64,000 nt of DNA from Pseudomonas putida (GCF_022627325.1 NZ_JAETZZ010000010.1:62001-126000); one strand, 5' to 3'; counted from the first letter of the stretch, positions 44,360-52,846 are shown. The notes: a model not told the origin generated them from the sequence alone. Program-made: numbers and translations.

Positions 44360-45415
44360 ATGAACACCATGAACTCACCCTTGCACGGCCCGGACAAGGC
44401 CCTGCGCCTGGCCGGCATTGGCGCCGTGATGCTGGCCCTGGGCGCAGGCTTTGCCTACGCCGCAGGCTGGATCGGCGGTCCAGAGCTGACCCCGCAACGC
44501 ATCATCGACACCTTCGAAGCCCAGGCCGGCCACTACCCCGGCTACCGCAAGAACCACGCCAAGGGCCTGTGCGTGAGCGGCTACTTCCAGCCCAGCGGCC
44601 AGGCCGCCGCGCTGTCGACAGCACGCGCGTTCACCCAGGATCGCGTACCGGTCATTGGCCGTTTCGCCATCGGTGGCGCCAACCCCTTCGCCCCCGATAC
44701 CGGCGTCCCGGTGCGCAGCCTGGCCATTGAGCTGAGCACCGACGACGGTCAAGTCTGGCGCACCGGGATGAACAATCCGCCCGTGCTGGCGATCAGCACG
44801 CCACAAGGGTTTTACGACCAGGTGCTGGCCAACGCGCCCGACCCTGCTACCGGCAAGCCGGACCCGGCAAAGCAGCAGGCCTTCTTCGCCGCCCACCCGG
44901 AAAGCGCCGCCTTCCGCCAATGGGCCGCAAGCTACAAACCCAGCGACAGTTTTGCCAACACCCAGTACCACAGCATCAATGCCTTCCGCCTGATCGATGC
45001 CAGTGGCGCTGCGCACCCAGTGCGTTGGCAACTGGAGCCACAAACGCCTTTTGCGGCCTTGCCCGGCAAGGTCGACGACAAGCAGTTCCTGCAGCATGAC
45101 CTGCAGCAACGCCTGAACCAGGGCCCGTTGCGTTGGACCCTGCGCCTGGTATTGGCCAACCCCGGCGATGCGCAGGACGACCCGGCCCAGCCCTGGCCCG
45201 CCGAGCGGCGCAGCGTCGATGCCGGCACCCTGGTCATCGAACAGGTGGATGCACCGGAGCAAGGCGCTTGCCGTGACGTGAATTTCGACCCGCTGATCCT
45301 GCCCAGCGGCATCCAGCCCTCCAATGACCCGATCCTCGCTGCCCGTTCGGCGGCCTACTCGGAATCCTTCAACCGCCGCAGCCGCGAAGCCCTCGGCGCA
45401 GGAGCCCGCCCATGA
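44360..45415 (+). CDS. srpA: Catalase-family peroxidase, SrpA type
   Basis: A 351-residue mini-catalase. An N-terminal anchor or uncleaved signal (LAGIGAVMLALGAGFAYAAGW) places it at the membrane/periplasm. The heme pocket shows the distal His in YRKNHAKGLCVSGYF, the substrate-channel pattern RFAIGGANPFAPDTGV, and the proximal Tyr in RSAAYSESFNRR. The enzyme would reduce peroxides with an electron donor; the cytochrome b561 encoded 4 bp inside its stop is the likely donor. Normal catalases are longer (about 480). Confidence 0.9.
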   Translation: MNTMNSPLHGPDKALRLAGIGAVMLALGAGFAYAAGWIGGPELTPQRIIDTFEAQAGHYPGYRKNHAKGLCVSGYFQPSGQAAALSTARAFTQDRVPVIGRFAIGGANPFAPDTGVPVRSLAIELSTDDGQVWRTGMNNPPVLAISTPQGFYDQVLANAPDPATGKPDPAKQQAFFAAHPESAAFRQWAASYKPSDSFANTQYHSINAFRLIDASGAAHPVRWQLEPQTPFAALPGKVDDKQFLQHDLQQRLNQGPLRWTLRLVLANPGDAQDDPAQPWPAERRSVDAGTLVIEQVDAPEQGACRDVNFDPLILPSGIQPSNDPILAARSAAYSESFNRRSREALGAGARP

Positions 45416-45945
45416 AACCTGAAGCCTTCCACCCCCTGGCCCGCCTGGTGCATTGGCTGATGGCGGTTCTGATCATCGCCATGCTGTTCATTGGCGTGAG
45501 CATGGTGGGCGACCTCTCGTTGCGCCACCCGCTGCTGGTAGAGTTGCACAAGGCCACGGGCCTGGCCCTGCTGCTTCTGGTGATCGTGCGTATCGGCCTG
45601 CGCCTGAGCCTGCCCCACCCGCCTCTGCCACAGGAGCTGCCCGCGCTGCAGCGGGTCGCTGCAGGCGCATCCCACCTGTTGCTCTACGCGTTGATGCTGG
45701 CAATGCCGCTGTTGGGTTGGGCCATGCTCTCGGCAGGCGGGTACCCTCGCCCACTGCAACTGCCCGCGATCGCCCCGCACGACCTGCAACTGTACGCAAT
45801 ACTGCGCCAGGCGCATGGCTGGGCCGGCTACCTGCTGTTCGCTACGGTGCTGGTGCACCTGGGCGCCGCGCTGATGCATGCGCTGGTGCGCCGGGACGGG
45901 GTATTGCGTAGCATGTGGCCAGGGCCGCTGCGCCGCAGTGACTGA
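45412..45945 (+). CDS. Cytochrome b561
   Basis: A 177-residue di-heme membrane protein of four helices. Heme ligands are the histidines in FHPLARLVHWLMAVL, LVELHKATGLALL, and QAHGWAGYLLFATVLVHLG. It would pass electrons from the quinol pool to the SrpA-type peroxidase on the periplasmic side. The start overlaps the peroxidase stop by 4 bp, so the two are translated together. No frameshift. Confidence 0.93.
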   Translation: MKPEAFHPLARLVHWLMAVLIIAMLFIGVSMVGDLSLRHPLLVELHKATGLALLLLVIVRIGLRLSLPHPPLPQELPALQRVAAGASHLLLYALMLAMPLLGWAMLSAGGYPRPLQLPAIAPHDLQLYAILRQAHGWAGYLLFATVLVHLGAALMHALVRRDGVLRSMWPGPLRRSD

Positions 45946-46032
45946 CGGCAGGTGGTGCATGGGCAGCCCCGACAACCGATGAATGTTCCCATCCATTTGC
46001 ACGCCGTCTGCCCAACTGCCCTGGAATGCCCG

Positions 46033-47235
46033 ATGAATGTCGCGAAGGACCCTGCCACCCTGACCCCCGCCAGCACACTGGACACGCGCCCGTTGCTGCT
46101 GGCCAACATGGCCTGCACCATGGCGATGATGGCCTTCGTCGCCTTGATCGGGCCCATCGCCCGCCTGCTCGGCATGGCCACCTGGCAAGCCGGCGCAGCG
46201 GTGACTGTATCGGGTGTGGTCTGGGTGCAGCTGGCCCGCCCATGGGGGCGCGCAGCTGATCGACTGGGCCGCCGCCGCATCCTGTTGCTGGGCAGTGCTG
46301 GCTTCACGCTGGCGTACTGGCTGCTGTGCCTGTTCGTCGAAGGCGCTTTGCGCTGGCTGCCAGGGGCTACCTTGGCGTTCGTCGGCCTGATGCTCGCGCG
46401 CGGCTGTATCGGCGCCTTCTACGCGGCCATTCCGGTGGGCTGCAATGCGCTGATCGCCGACCATGTCGGGCCACAACAGCGTGCCCGGGCCATGGCATCG
46501 CTGGGGGCAGCGAATGCTGTAGGCCTGGTATTGGGGCCGGCGCTGGCGGCCGTGCTGGCACGGCACAGCTTGAGCCTGCCCTTTCATGTGATGTCGCTGC
46601 TGCCTGCCAGCGCGTTTCTGGTCCTGCTGTTCAAACTCAAGCCGCAACCCCTCGCACATCGCCATGCACCCAGTCCGGTGCACCTGAGCGACCCGCGCCT
46701 GCGCCGGCCGCTGCTGGTGGCCTTCAGCGCGATGCTCAGCGTGACGGTGTCGCAGATCATCGTCGGTTTCTTCGCCCTTGACCGCCTGCAACTGGGGCCG
46801 GCGCAGGCCGCCCAAGCCGCCGGCATCGCCCTGACCACCGTCGGCGTGGCACTGATCCTGTCACAGGTCATCCTGCGCCAGCTGGAATGGCCACCGCTGA
46901 AGATGATCCGCGTCGGCGCCAGCGTTTCGGCACTGGGCTTCGCCGCCGGCTCGCTGGCTACCACCGCGCCATGGCTGTGGGGGTGCTATTTTGTCGCCGC
47001 CGCCGGCATGGGCTTTGTTTTCCCGGCGTTCTCGGCACTCGCCGCCAATGCCATGAACGCCGCAGAACAGGGCGCCACTGCCGGCTCCATCGGTGCCGCT
47101 CAAGGCATGGGGGCGGTGATCGGCCCGCTGGCCGGGACACTGATCTACGCCCTGGACCCGCGCCTGCCCTTCCTGGTCGTGGCTGTGCTGTTGCTGCTGG
47201 TCGGGCTGTGGCCGATGCCGCGCGCGCGGGCCTGA
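46033..47235 (+). CDS. MFS transporter
   Basis: About 400 residues with twelve hydrophobic helices. The cytoplasmic loop motif A is WGRAADRLGRRRILLLG, and motif C-like glycines are in LGAANAVGLVLGPALAAVL, which suggests proton-coupled export. The ATG at 46033 is preferred because the first helix begins about 20 residues later; in-frame codons at 45952 and 45979 exist but add no known sequence. The substrate is unknown; TCR/Tet-like MFS exporters have the same pattern. It follows cytochrome b561 by 87 bp. Confidence 0.86.
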   Translation: MNVAKDPATLTPASTLDTRPLLLANMACTMAMMAFVALIGPIARLLGMATWQAGAAVTVSGVVWVQLARPWGRAADRLGRRRILLLGSAGFTLAYWLLCLFVEGALRWLPGATLAFVGLMLARGCIGAFYAAIPVGCNALIADHVGPQQRARAMASLGAANAVGLVLGPALAAVLARHSLSLPFHVMSLLPASAFLVLLFKLKPQPLAHRHAPSPVHLSDPRLRRPLLVAFSAMLSVTVSQIIVGFFALDRLQLGPAQAAQAAGIALTTVGVALILSQVILRQLEWPPLKMIRVGASVSALGFAAGSLATTAPWLWGCYFVAAAGMGFVFPAFSALAANAMNAAEQGATAGSIGAAQGMGAVIGPLAGTLIYALDPRLPFLVVAVLLLLVGLWPMPRARA

Positions 47236-47309
47236 CAAGCACAGCGCGCGCGTGCAGAGTGTGTTTTAATGCGCCAATTATTTTTAACACCTCTGATTAC
47301 AAGGCGGCT

Positions 47310-47855
47310 ATGGACACGGGGACACGACTCAAACTGGTGCGTGAACGCAACAACCTTTCCCAACGCGAACTGGCCCGCCGCAGCGGGCTGACCAACTCGA
47401 CCATCTCGCAGATCGAGCAAAACCGCGTCAGCCCGTCGGTCAGTTCCCTGAAGAAACTGCTCGAAGGCATCCCCATGACCTTGGCAGAGTTCTTCAGCTT
47501 CGACGAGCCGGTACGAGAAGAGCGCTTCGTGTTTCGCGCCAGCGAGCAGCCTGATCTGGGCCGCAATGGCCTGCGCATGCTGCTGGTCGGTGCCAGCGTC
47601 GAGGCACGGCAGATGCGCATGCTGCGTGAGTTGTATGCGCCAGGCGCCGATTCGGGTGAACCGATCGTGCATGCCGAAGGCGAGGAATGCGGGCTGGTCA
47701 CACGAGGGACCGTGGAATTGTGGGTCGATGGCCAGGTCAGCGTTCTCAACTCTGGCGATGGTTACTACATCCCCACCACCCTGCCGCACAGCTTCAAGAA
47801 CATTGGTCAGGACGAAGCGGAGATCATCAGCGCCAACACGCCGGCCAACTTCTGA
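47310..47855 (+). CDS. XRE-cupin transcriptional regulator (PuuR-like)
   Basis: A 181-residue regulator behind AAGGCGG. The HTH_3 domain covers residues 1-60 (RLKLVRERNNLSQRELARRSGL, STISQIEQNRVSPSVSSL), and a cupin-2 domain follows (EPIVHAEGEECGLVTRGTVELW, LNSGDGYYIPTTLPHSFKN). This layout is shared with PuuR and other repressors of polyamine or amino acid catabolism. The cognate ligand is not evident; neighbours on this strand are an MFS gene and, convergently, an isomerase gene. Confidence 0.88.
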   Translation: MDTGTRLKLVRERNNLSQRELARRSGLTNSTISQIEQNRVSPSVSSLKKLLEGIPMTLAEFFSFDEPVREERFVFRASEQPDLGRNGLRMLLVGASVEARQMRMLRELYAPGADSGEPIVHAEGEECGLVTRGTVELWVDGQVSVLNSGDGYYIPTTLPHSFKNIGQDEAEIISANTPANF

Positions 47856-47872
47856 CTCAAGGGCCAATGGCC

Positions 47873-47906
47873 CGGGCTGTTCGCGTGTGACGCTGCGAAC
47901 AGCCCG
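47873..47906. terminator. Bidirectional hairpin between convergent genes
   Basis: A perfect 12-bp stem (cgggctgttcgc at 47873-47884, gcgaacagcccg at 47895-47906) with a 10-nt loop. No T-run, but its place between the two stop codons fits a shared terminator. Confidence 0.65.
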
Positions 47907-47912
47907 CTGCGC

Positions 47913-48506
47913 TCAACGCTTCAGTGCATCGGCCACGAAATCCAGACGATCCTGGCCGAAGTACATCTGCCCGTCGACAAAACAGGTCGGTGCGCCAAAC
48001 ACCCCTCGCTCCACAGCCTCCTCTGTCGTCTGTTTCAATGCGGCCTTCACCTCTGCGTCGCCAATCAGCACTTGAAATTCAGCGGCGCTAAACCCCGCAT
48101 CTGCCAGCACCTGCTCCAATACGGCGGCATCCCCCAGGTTGCGCCGTTGAACCCATAACCCGTTGAACAGCGCCGCCAGCAAGGTTTCGAAGCGTTCCGG
48201 GGCGCGCAACTGCGTGCCTACCAGGCCGCGCATCAAAGCCAAGGTGTTGATGGGGAAGCCAGGCGGGAGCCCGAACGGCACCCCATAGCGCGCGGCGAAC
48301 CGCCCCAGGTCGGTGAACATGTATCGCCCCTTGGCGGGGATCATCGCCGGCGACGCGTTGCCTGTGGCCTGGAACACACCGCCAAGCAACATCGGCCGGT
48401 ATTGCAACGTTGCGCCATGGCGGGCGCACAGTGCCGGTAGCTGGGTCCAGGCCAGATAGCTGGCGGGGCTACCCAGGTCGAAGAAAAACTCCACGGTCTT
48501 GCTCAT
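47913..48506 (-). CDS. 2-hydroxychromene-2-carboxylate isomerase family protein (DsbA fold)
   Basis: A 197-residue thioredoxin-fold protein from the ATG at 48506 (AAGGAG nine bases ahead). It begins SKTVEFFFDLGSPASYLAW and has the Ser of SPASYLA in place of a CxxC, the typical kappa-GST/HCCA isomerase site that uses glutathione; GVFGAPTCFVDGQMYFGQDRL closes the fold. Family members isomerise naphthalene-pathway intermediates. No aromatic pathway gene is adjacent, so the substrate may differ. It lies 27 bp after the SDR gene, in one operon. Confidence 0.87.
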   Translation of the reverse strand: MSKTVEFFFDLGSPASYLAWTQLPALCARHGATLQYRPMLLGGVFQATGNASPAMIPAKGRYMFTDLGRFAARYGVPFGLPPGFPINTLALMRGLVGTQLRAPERFETLLAALFNGLWVQRRNLGDAAVLEQVLADAGFSAAEFQVLIGDAEVKAALKQTTEEAVERGVFGAPTCFVDGQMYFGQDRLDFVADALKR

Positions 48507-48533
48507 GCAACGCACTCCTTTTGAGGGTAGGCC

Positions 48534-49265
48534 TTACCAGCGCTCCATCCACGGGCGCAGGTCGAGTTCGAAGGTCCAGGCGTCGCGTGGCTGCGCGTGC
48601 AGGAACCAGTAGTTGTCGGCGATGTGCGCCGGATCCAAAACACCGTCCTGATCCTTGAGGGCGTAAAGATCGGGGAAACTGTCGCGGATGAACGCGGTGT
48701 CGATGCCGCCATCCACTACCACATGGGCAACGTGGATATTGCGCGGCCCTAACTCTCGCGCCATGCTTTGCGCCAAGGCCCGCAGGCCATGCTTGGCACC
48801 GGCAAAGGCTGCAAACCCGGCTGCGCCACGGGTGCCAGCGGTGGCACCAGTGAACAGGATCGTGCCGCGCTCACGCACGACCATGCGCCTGGCCACCGCC
48901 TGGGCGGTCAGAAAGCCCGCGAAGCAGGCCATTTCCCAGATCTTGAAGTATTTGCGCGGTGTTTCGTCAAGGATGCTGCAGGGCACATTGGCGCCGATAT
49001 TGAAAACAAAGGCTTCGATCGGGCCAATGTCGCGCTCGATGGTCTCGACCAGCTCAGCGACCTCGTCTTCCTTGCGTGCATCGGAGGCGAAACCCTGTGC
49101 CTGACCGCCTGCAGCGCGGATCTCGTCCACCAGCGGTTGCAGCTTGTCGGCCTGGCGCCGAGTGACGCAGGCGAAATACCCCTCACGGGCAAACCGCTTG
49201 GCGATTTCGCCGCCAGTGGCATCCCCCGCGCCGACCACCAGCACCACTTTTCGTTGTTCTGTCAT
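48534..49265 (-). CDS. SDR-family protein with altered catalytic residues
   Basis: A 243-residue Rossmann protein from the ATG at 49265 (TGGAGGCACGC upstream). The cofactor motif VVGAGDATGGEIAKRF is present (G-x3-G-x-G type), but the catalytic pair is changed: the YxxxK tyrosine is Phe154 (AAFAGAKHG, Lys158), and the usual serine position, 13 residues before, is Ala141 (FTGATAGTRG). Such SDRs may bind NAD(P) without the normal reduction chemistry or use other residues. It is the first gene of a two-gene operon with the isomerase and diverges from a TetR gene. Confidence 0.85.
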   Translation of the reverse strand: MTEQRKVVLVVGAGDATGGEIAKRFAREGYFACVTRRQADKLQPLVDEIRAAGGQAQGFASDARKEDEVAELVETIERDIGPIEAFVFNIGANVPCSILDETPRKYFKIWEMACFAGFLTAQAVARRMVVRERGTILFTGATAGTRGAAGFAAFAGAKHGLRALAQSMARELGPRNIHVAHVVVDGGIDTAFIRDSFPDLYALKDQDGVLDPAHIADNYWFLHAQPRDAWTFELDLRPWMERW

Positions 49266-49284
49266 GCGTGCCTCCATTGATGAA

Positions 49285-49305
49285 CGATCGTTTAGTAAAC
49301 GAACG
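49285..49305. promoter_or_regulatory. TetR-type palindromic operator
   Basis: Two half sites around a central G (49295), cgatcgttta and taaacgaacg, are mirror copies with a single mismatched pair. The palindrome lies between the divergent SDR and TetR genes. Confidence 0.75.
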
Positions 49306-49352
49306 CTATGTTATGATCACCGCCATCGTCAAGCCACGCGTGAGGCTTTCAA

Positions 49353-49916
49353 GTGCGCTACTCAACCGACCACAAGCAACAAACCCGTGACAAGCTGCTT
49401 GCCAGCAGTGGCGCCCTGGCCAAGCGTGGGGGTTTTGCCAGCACTGGCGTGGCCGGGCTGATGAAGGCCATCGGCCTGACCGGCGGTGCCTTCTACAACC
49501 ACTTCCCGTCCAAGGACGACTTGTTTACCGAAGTGGTCCGCCAGGAGCTGTGCAACAGCCCGCTGGCACGCCTGGCCAACCAAGGCGCCAGCCGCGAGCG
49601 CTTGGCGCGCTGCCTGCAGCAGTACCTGAGCCTGGCGCATCTGCACAATGCCGAGGGCGGCTGCCCGCTGCCGCCGCTGGGGGTGGAAATCGCCCGCGCT
49701 GAACGGCCGGTACGTGAAGAAGCCGAGCACTGGCTGGTGAGCCTGCACAGTGCATGGAGCCAGACGCTGGAGGATGAAGCCTTGGCCTGGGTACTGATCA
49801 GCCAGTGTGTCGGGGCGCTGGTGGTCGGGCGGATGCTGGCTAGCGAGACGGTTCAAAGCCAGGTTCTAGAGGCCAGCCGAAGCCACGTCGAAAGGGCTCT
49901 GAATGAGAGCGGCTAG
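49353..49916 (+). CDS. TetR family transcriptional repressor
   Basis: A 187-residue regulator that begins with GTG at 49353 behind GAGG. The HTH is residues 8-58 (DKLLASSGALAKRGGFASTGV, TGGAFYNHFPSKDDLFTEVV), close to the AcrR/YcdC class, and the ligand-binding part contains a GGCPLPPLGVE segment common in regulators of SDR operons. It probably represses the SDR-isomerase operon and itself through the palindrome at 49285. Its last 14 bp overlap the next gene. Confidence 0.9.
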   Translation: MRYSTDHKQQTRDKLLASSGALAKRGGFASTGVAGLMKAIGLTGGAFYNHFPSKDDLFTEVVRQELCNSPLARLANQGASRERLARCLQQYLSLAHLHNAEGGCPLPPLGVEIARAERPVREEAEHWLVSLHSAWSQTLEDEALAWVLISQCVGALVVGRMLASETVQSQVLEASRSHVERALNESG

Positions 49917-50487
49917 CCTGCTGTGCGCCCTGTTGCTGAGCACTGCGACCTCTGCCGAACAGGTGTGCCCACCGGGGCAGTACCCAGTCTGCCTGATGGG
50001 CTGCTTCTGTGCGCCGATCGACCCCGGCCAGGTGCTCAAGGACGTCGAGGTCATGGCCGCCAGTAGCCTGGCCTTCGGCTTGCGCCAGGCGCGCGATGAA
50101 GCAACCGCCAGCGGCAGTGAACCGATCCCCTTGCATATACGGGCCCAGCTCGAAGGCTGGTATGACTTCGCCGTGCTCGATGCCGCGCGCTTTCGGGTTG
50201 GCGACGAGCAGCAGATCAGCGCTGCCAATGCCCTGCTGCAGAACCCGGATGTGAACGCGGTAACGCTGATCGACACGATCATCTTCCGCCATGCCCGCGA
50301 TGCCGAGGACAACGTGGCCCTGTGGGCGCATGAGCTCAAGCATGTGCAGCAGTATCAGGAACTGGGGGTAGAGGAATTCGCCCGGCGCTATACGCGCAAC
50401 TACCAGGCGCTGGAAGAGCCCGCCTACAAGGTCGAGGCCGAGGTGAGCAAAGCCTTGCGTCAGCGCAGTTCGGGGCACGCGCGTTAG
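49903..50487 (+). CDS. Secreted HExxH protein (eCIS-core/DUF4157-like putative metallopeptidase)
   Basis: A 194-residue protein with a signal peptide (MRAASLLCALLLSTATSA) and a mature N-terminus with four cysteines (Cys22, 30, 34, 36), probably two disulfides. The C-terminal half (AVTLIDTIIFRHAR, then LWAHELKHVQQYQ with His143, Glu144, His147) copies the DUF4157/eCIS-core pattern, where IYF..HELtHVvQ precedes a zinc site. Glu-rich LEEPAYKVEAEV may give the third ligand. Proteolysis is inferred, not shown. The gene begins inside the TetR gene (14-bp overlap). Confidence 0.72.
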   Translation: MRAASLLCALLLSTATSAEQVCPPGQYPVCLMGCFCAPIDPGQVLKDVEVMAASSLAFGLRQARDEATASGSEPIPLHIRAQLEGWYDFAVLDAARFRVGDEQQISAANALLQNPDVNAVTLIDTIIFRHARDAEDNVALWAHELKHVQQYQELGVEEFARRYTRNYQALEEPAYKVEAEVSKALRQRSSGHAR

Positions 50488-50533
50488 TCGATACCGGCCT
50501 GGTCCGAGCCAGGCCCACCCAGGCCGGTATCGA
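50488..50533. terminator. Long perfect palindrome between convergent genes
   Basis: Two 15-bp arms (tcgataccggcctgg at 50488-50502 and its exact complement at 50519-50533) enclose a 16-nt loop. An alternative inner hairpin (gcctgg with ccaggc) can form too. It begins directly after the stop of the upstream gene and is likely a two-way terminator. Confidence 0.7.
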
Positions 50534-50540
50534 TGACTCA

Positions 50541-51533
50541 TCACGAGGAAGCTGCAGCCGCCTCGCCTTCCTCCACTCGGCTTGCATACCGCTGTGCCAG
50601 CACCGCACACACCATCAACTGGATCTGATGGAACAGCATCAGCGGCAAGATCATGGCCCCGATGCCACTGCCCACGAACAGCACCTGCGCCATTGGCACG
50701 CCCGTAGCCAGGCTCTTCTTGGACCCTGCAAACAGAATGGTGATGCGGTCTTCAAGGCTGAACCCCAGCACCTTGCCCAGCAGGCGCGTACCGAACAGCA
50801 CCACCGCCAGCAGGATCCCGCACACAGCGAACAAGCCTGCAAGATGCTGTGGCGATACGGTGTGCCACAAGCCCGTCACCACCGCCTCACTGAACGCGGT
50901 GTAGACCACCAGCAGGATCGAACTCTGATCGACCAGTTTGAGCCAGCGCGCATTGCGCTTGACCCAGGCCCCGATCCAGCGGCGCGCGATCTGCCCGGCG
51001 ACGAAGGGTACCAACAGCTGCAGGGTGATTTTCAGCACGGCGTCCAGCCCCGAACCGGTTTCTCCTCCGGCCCCCAGCAACAGCATCACCAGCAGCGGTG
51101 TCAGGAAGATCCCGATCAGGCTGGAGGCCGCTGCACTGCAAATGGCTGCCGGCACGTTGCCGCGGGCCAACGACGTGAAGGCAATCGCCGACTGCACGGT
51201 GGCCGGCAAAGCGCACAGGTAGAGCACGCCCAGATACAACTCGTTGCCCACCAGCGGCACGAACAGGGGCTTGAACGCCAGGCCAAGCAATGGGAACAGC
51301 ACGAAGGTGCAAGAGAACACCAACAAGTGCAGGCGCCAGTGCCCAGCCCCGGCGATAATCGCCTCGCGTGACAGTTTGGCACCGTGAAGGAAGAACAGCA
51401 GACCGATGGCCAGGTTGGTCAACCAACCGAAATACACCGCGCCATCGCCAGAACAGGGCAGCACGGTGGCGATCAGCACCACCCCGAGCAGGGCCAGGGT
51501 GAAGTTGTCGAACAACATGCGCAAATGTCTCAT
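50541..51533 (-). CDS. yfeH: Bile acid:sodium symporter-like transporter, YfeH family
   Basis: About 330 residues with nine to ten helices, resembling E. coli YfeH closely (LLFFLHGAKLSREAIIAG, ALPATVQSAIAFTSLARGN, FHQIQLMVCAVLAQRY). The SBF-like family includes SLC10A7 and carries organic anions or ions; the substrate here is unknown. The ATG at 51533 (GGAAACTGTT before it) aligns with the YfeH start; earlier in-frame ATG and TTG codons at 51545 and 51560 are less likely. It is divergent from ampC by 117 bp. Confidence 0.88.
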   Translation of the reverse strand: MRHLRMLFDNFTLALLGVVLIATVLPCSGDGAVYFGWLTNLAIGLLFFLHGAKLSREAIIAGAGHWRLHLLVFSCTFVLFPLLGLAFKPLFVPLVGNELYLGVLYLCALPATVQSAIAFTSLARGNVPAAICSAAASSLIGIFLTPLLVMLLLGAGGETGSGLDAVLKITLQLLVPFVAGQIARRWIGAWVKRNARWLKLVDQSSILLVVYTAFSEAVVTGLWHTVSPQHLAGLFAVCGILLAVVLFGTRLLGKVLGFSLEDRITILFAGSKKSLATGVPMAQVLFVGSGIGAMILPLMLFHQIQLMVCAVLAQRYASRVEEGEAAAASS

Positions 51534-51650
51534 AACAGTTTCCATCTTGTCGTTGTGCAAGGGCAGACGATAAGGTTTCGGGCTTTATTCCGCTAACGCC
51601 GGAACCCCCATCGGTGTCGCTGAACGGACACAGCCTGAAAGGATCTTCGT

Positions 51651-52790
51651 ATGCACTTCGCTTCCCTGACTGCCGCCGCCGCGCTGGCCTTGATTGCCGC
51701 CCCTGCAAACGCAGCCGATCCGCTGCAGGCCCAGGTGGACGCCATCATCCACCCACTGATGCAGGAGCAGGACATCGCCGGCATGGCCGTAGGGCTGTAC
51801 GTCGACGGCAAAGTGCACTCCTTCAGCTACGGCGTGGCCAGCAAGGCCGACGACAGGGCTGTCACCGCCGATACGCTGTTCGAGATCGGTTCCCTGAGCA
51901 AAACCTACACCGCCACCCTTGCCGCACTGGCCAGCGCCGAAGGCAAGCTCGATCTCGACGCACCGGCCCAACGCTACCAGCCAGCGCTTGCCGGCACGGC
52001 GCTGGGCAAGGCCAGCGTGCTCGAACTGGGGGCTTACAGCGCCGCTTGCCTGCCCCTGCAGTTCCCTGACACTGTGCAGACTGATGCGCAAGCGCTGGAG
52101 TTCTTCCGAACCTGGAAGCCCCGTGCCGCAAACGGCACCCAACGCTGCTATTCGAACCCCAGCCTTGGGCTGTTCGGTGACCTGGCGGCACGGGCGCAGC
52201 AGCAGCCATTCGCTGAACTGATGCGCAAAAGGCTGTTGCCGCAAATGGGCCTGAAGCATACCTACCTTCAGGTACCTGCCAGCGCGCAGGGCCTCTATGC
52301 CCAAGGGTATGACGCGCAAAACCGGGCGGTGCACGTCAACCCGGGCCCGTATGCCGATCAGGCCTATGCAATCAAGACCAGCGCCAGCGACTTGCTGCGC
52401 TACGTGCGCCTGCACATGCAGCCAGCCGAGCTATCGCCTGCGTTGAGAAACGCGGCCGCCATCACCCAGTCGGGCTATTTCCAGGTCGGCGCAATGACCC
52501 AAGGCCTGGGATGGGAACGCTACCCCTACCCCACAGCGCTCGATACGCTGGTCGATGGCAACAGCTCACGGATGGTTCGGGAGCCTCAGCCCACCCAGCG
52601 CCTGACCCCGACGCGCCCCGCCCTGCCCCAGGCCTGGTACAACAAGACCGGTTCCACAAGCGGTTTTGGCGCCTATGCCGCGTTCATTCCGGCCGAAGGC
52701 AAGGCCATCGTGCTTCTCGCAAACCGTAATTATCCCAACGAAGAACGTGTGCGTGCAGCCTACCGGATCCTCTCCCGTATTGGCCGCTGA
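51651..52790 (+). CDS. ampC: Class C beta-lactamase
   Basis: A 379-residue serine beta-lactamase. A signal peptide (MHFASLTAAAALALIAAPANA) precedes the mature enzyme. The three active-site elements are present: Ser81-x-x-Lys84 (GSLSKTYTA), Tyr164-Ser-Asn166 (RCYSN) and KTG (329-331, YNKTGSTSGFG). The conserved YSAGGLPLQ turn reads YSAACLPLQ here, a two-residue change. It hydrolyses cephalosporins in the periplasm. No ampR gene adjoins it, unlike in P. aeruginosa. Confidence 0.93.
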   Translation: MHFASLTAAAALALIAAPANAADPLQAQVDAIIHPLMQEQDIAGMAVGLYVDGKVHSFSYGVASKADDRAVTADTLFEIGSLSKTYTATLAALASAEGKLDLDAPAQRYQPALAGTALGKASVLELGAYSAACLPLQFPDTVQTDAQALEFFRTWKPRAANGTQRCYSNPSLGLFGDLAARAQQQPFAELMRKRLLPQMGLKHTYLQVPASAQGLYAQGYDAQNRAVHVNPGPYADQAYAIKTSASDLLRYVRLHMQPAELSPALRNAAAITQSGYFQVGAMTQGLGWERYPYPTALDTLVDGNSSRMVREPQPTQRLTPTRPALPQAWYNKTGSTSGFGAYAAFIPAEGKAIVLLANRNYPNEERVRAAYRILSRIGR

Positions 52791-52820
52791 CAGGCACCCA
52801 GGCAGGATTGTCAGACAAGA

Positions 52821-52846
52821 TGTAGTGATCAAAAATATTCACTACA
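52821..52846. promoter_or_regulatory. Inverted repeat upstream of the -35 of the leader promoter
   Basis: Two 8-bp arms, tgtagtga (52821-52828) and tcactaca (52839-52846), are separated by 10 AT-rich bases. It ends 6 bp before the TTGACG box and may be a regulator site. Confidence 0.55.
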
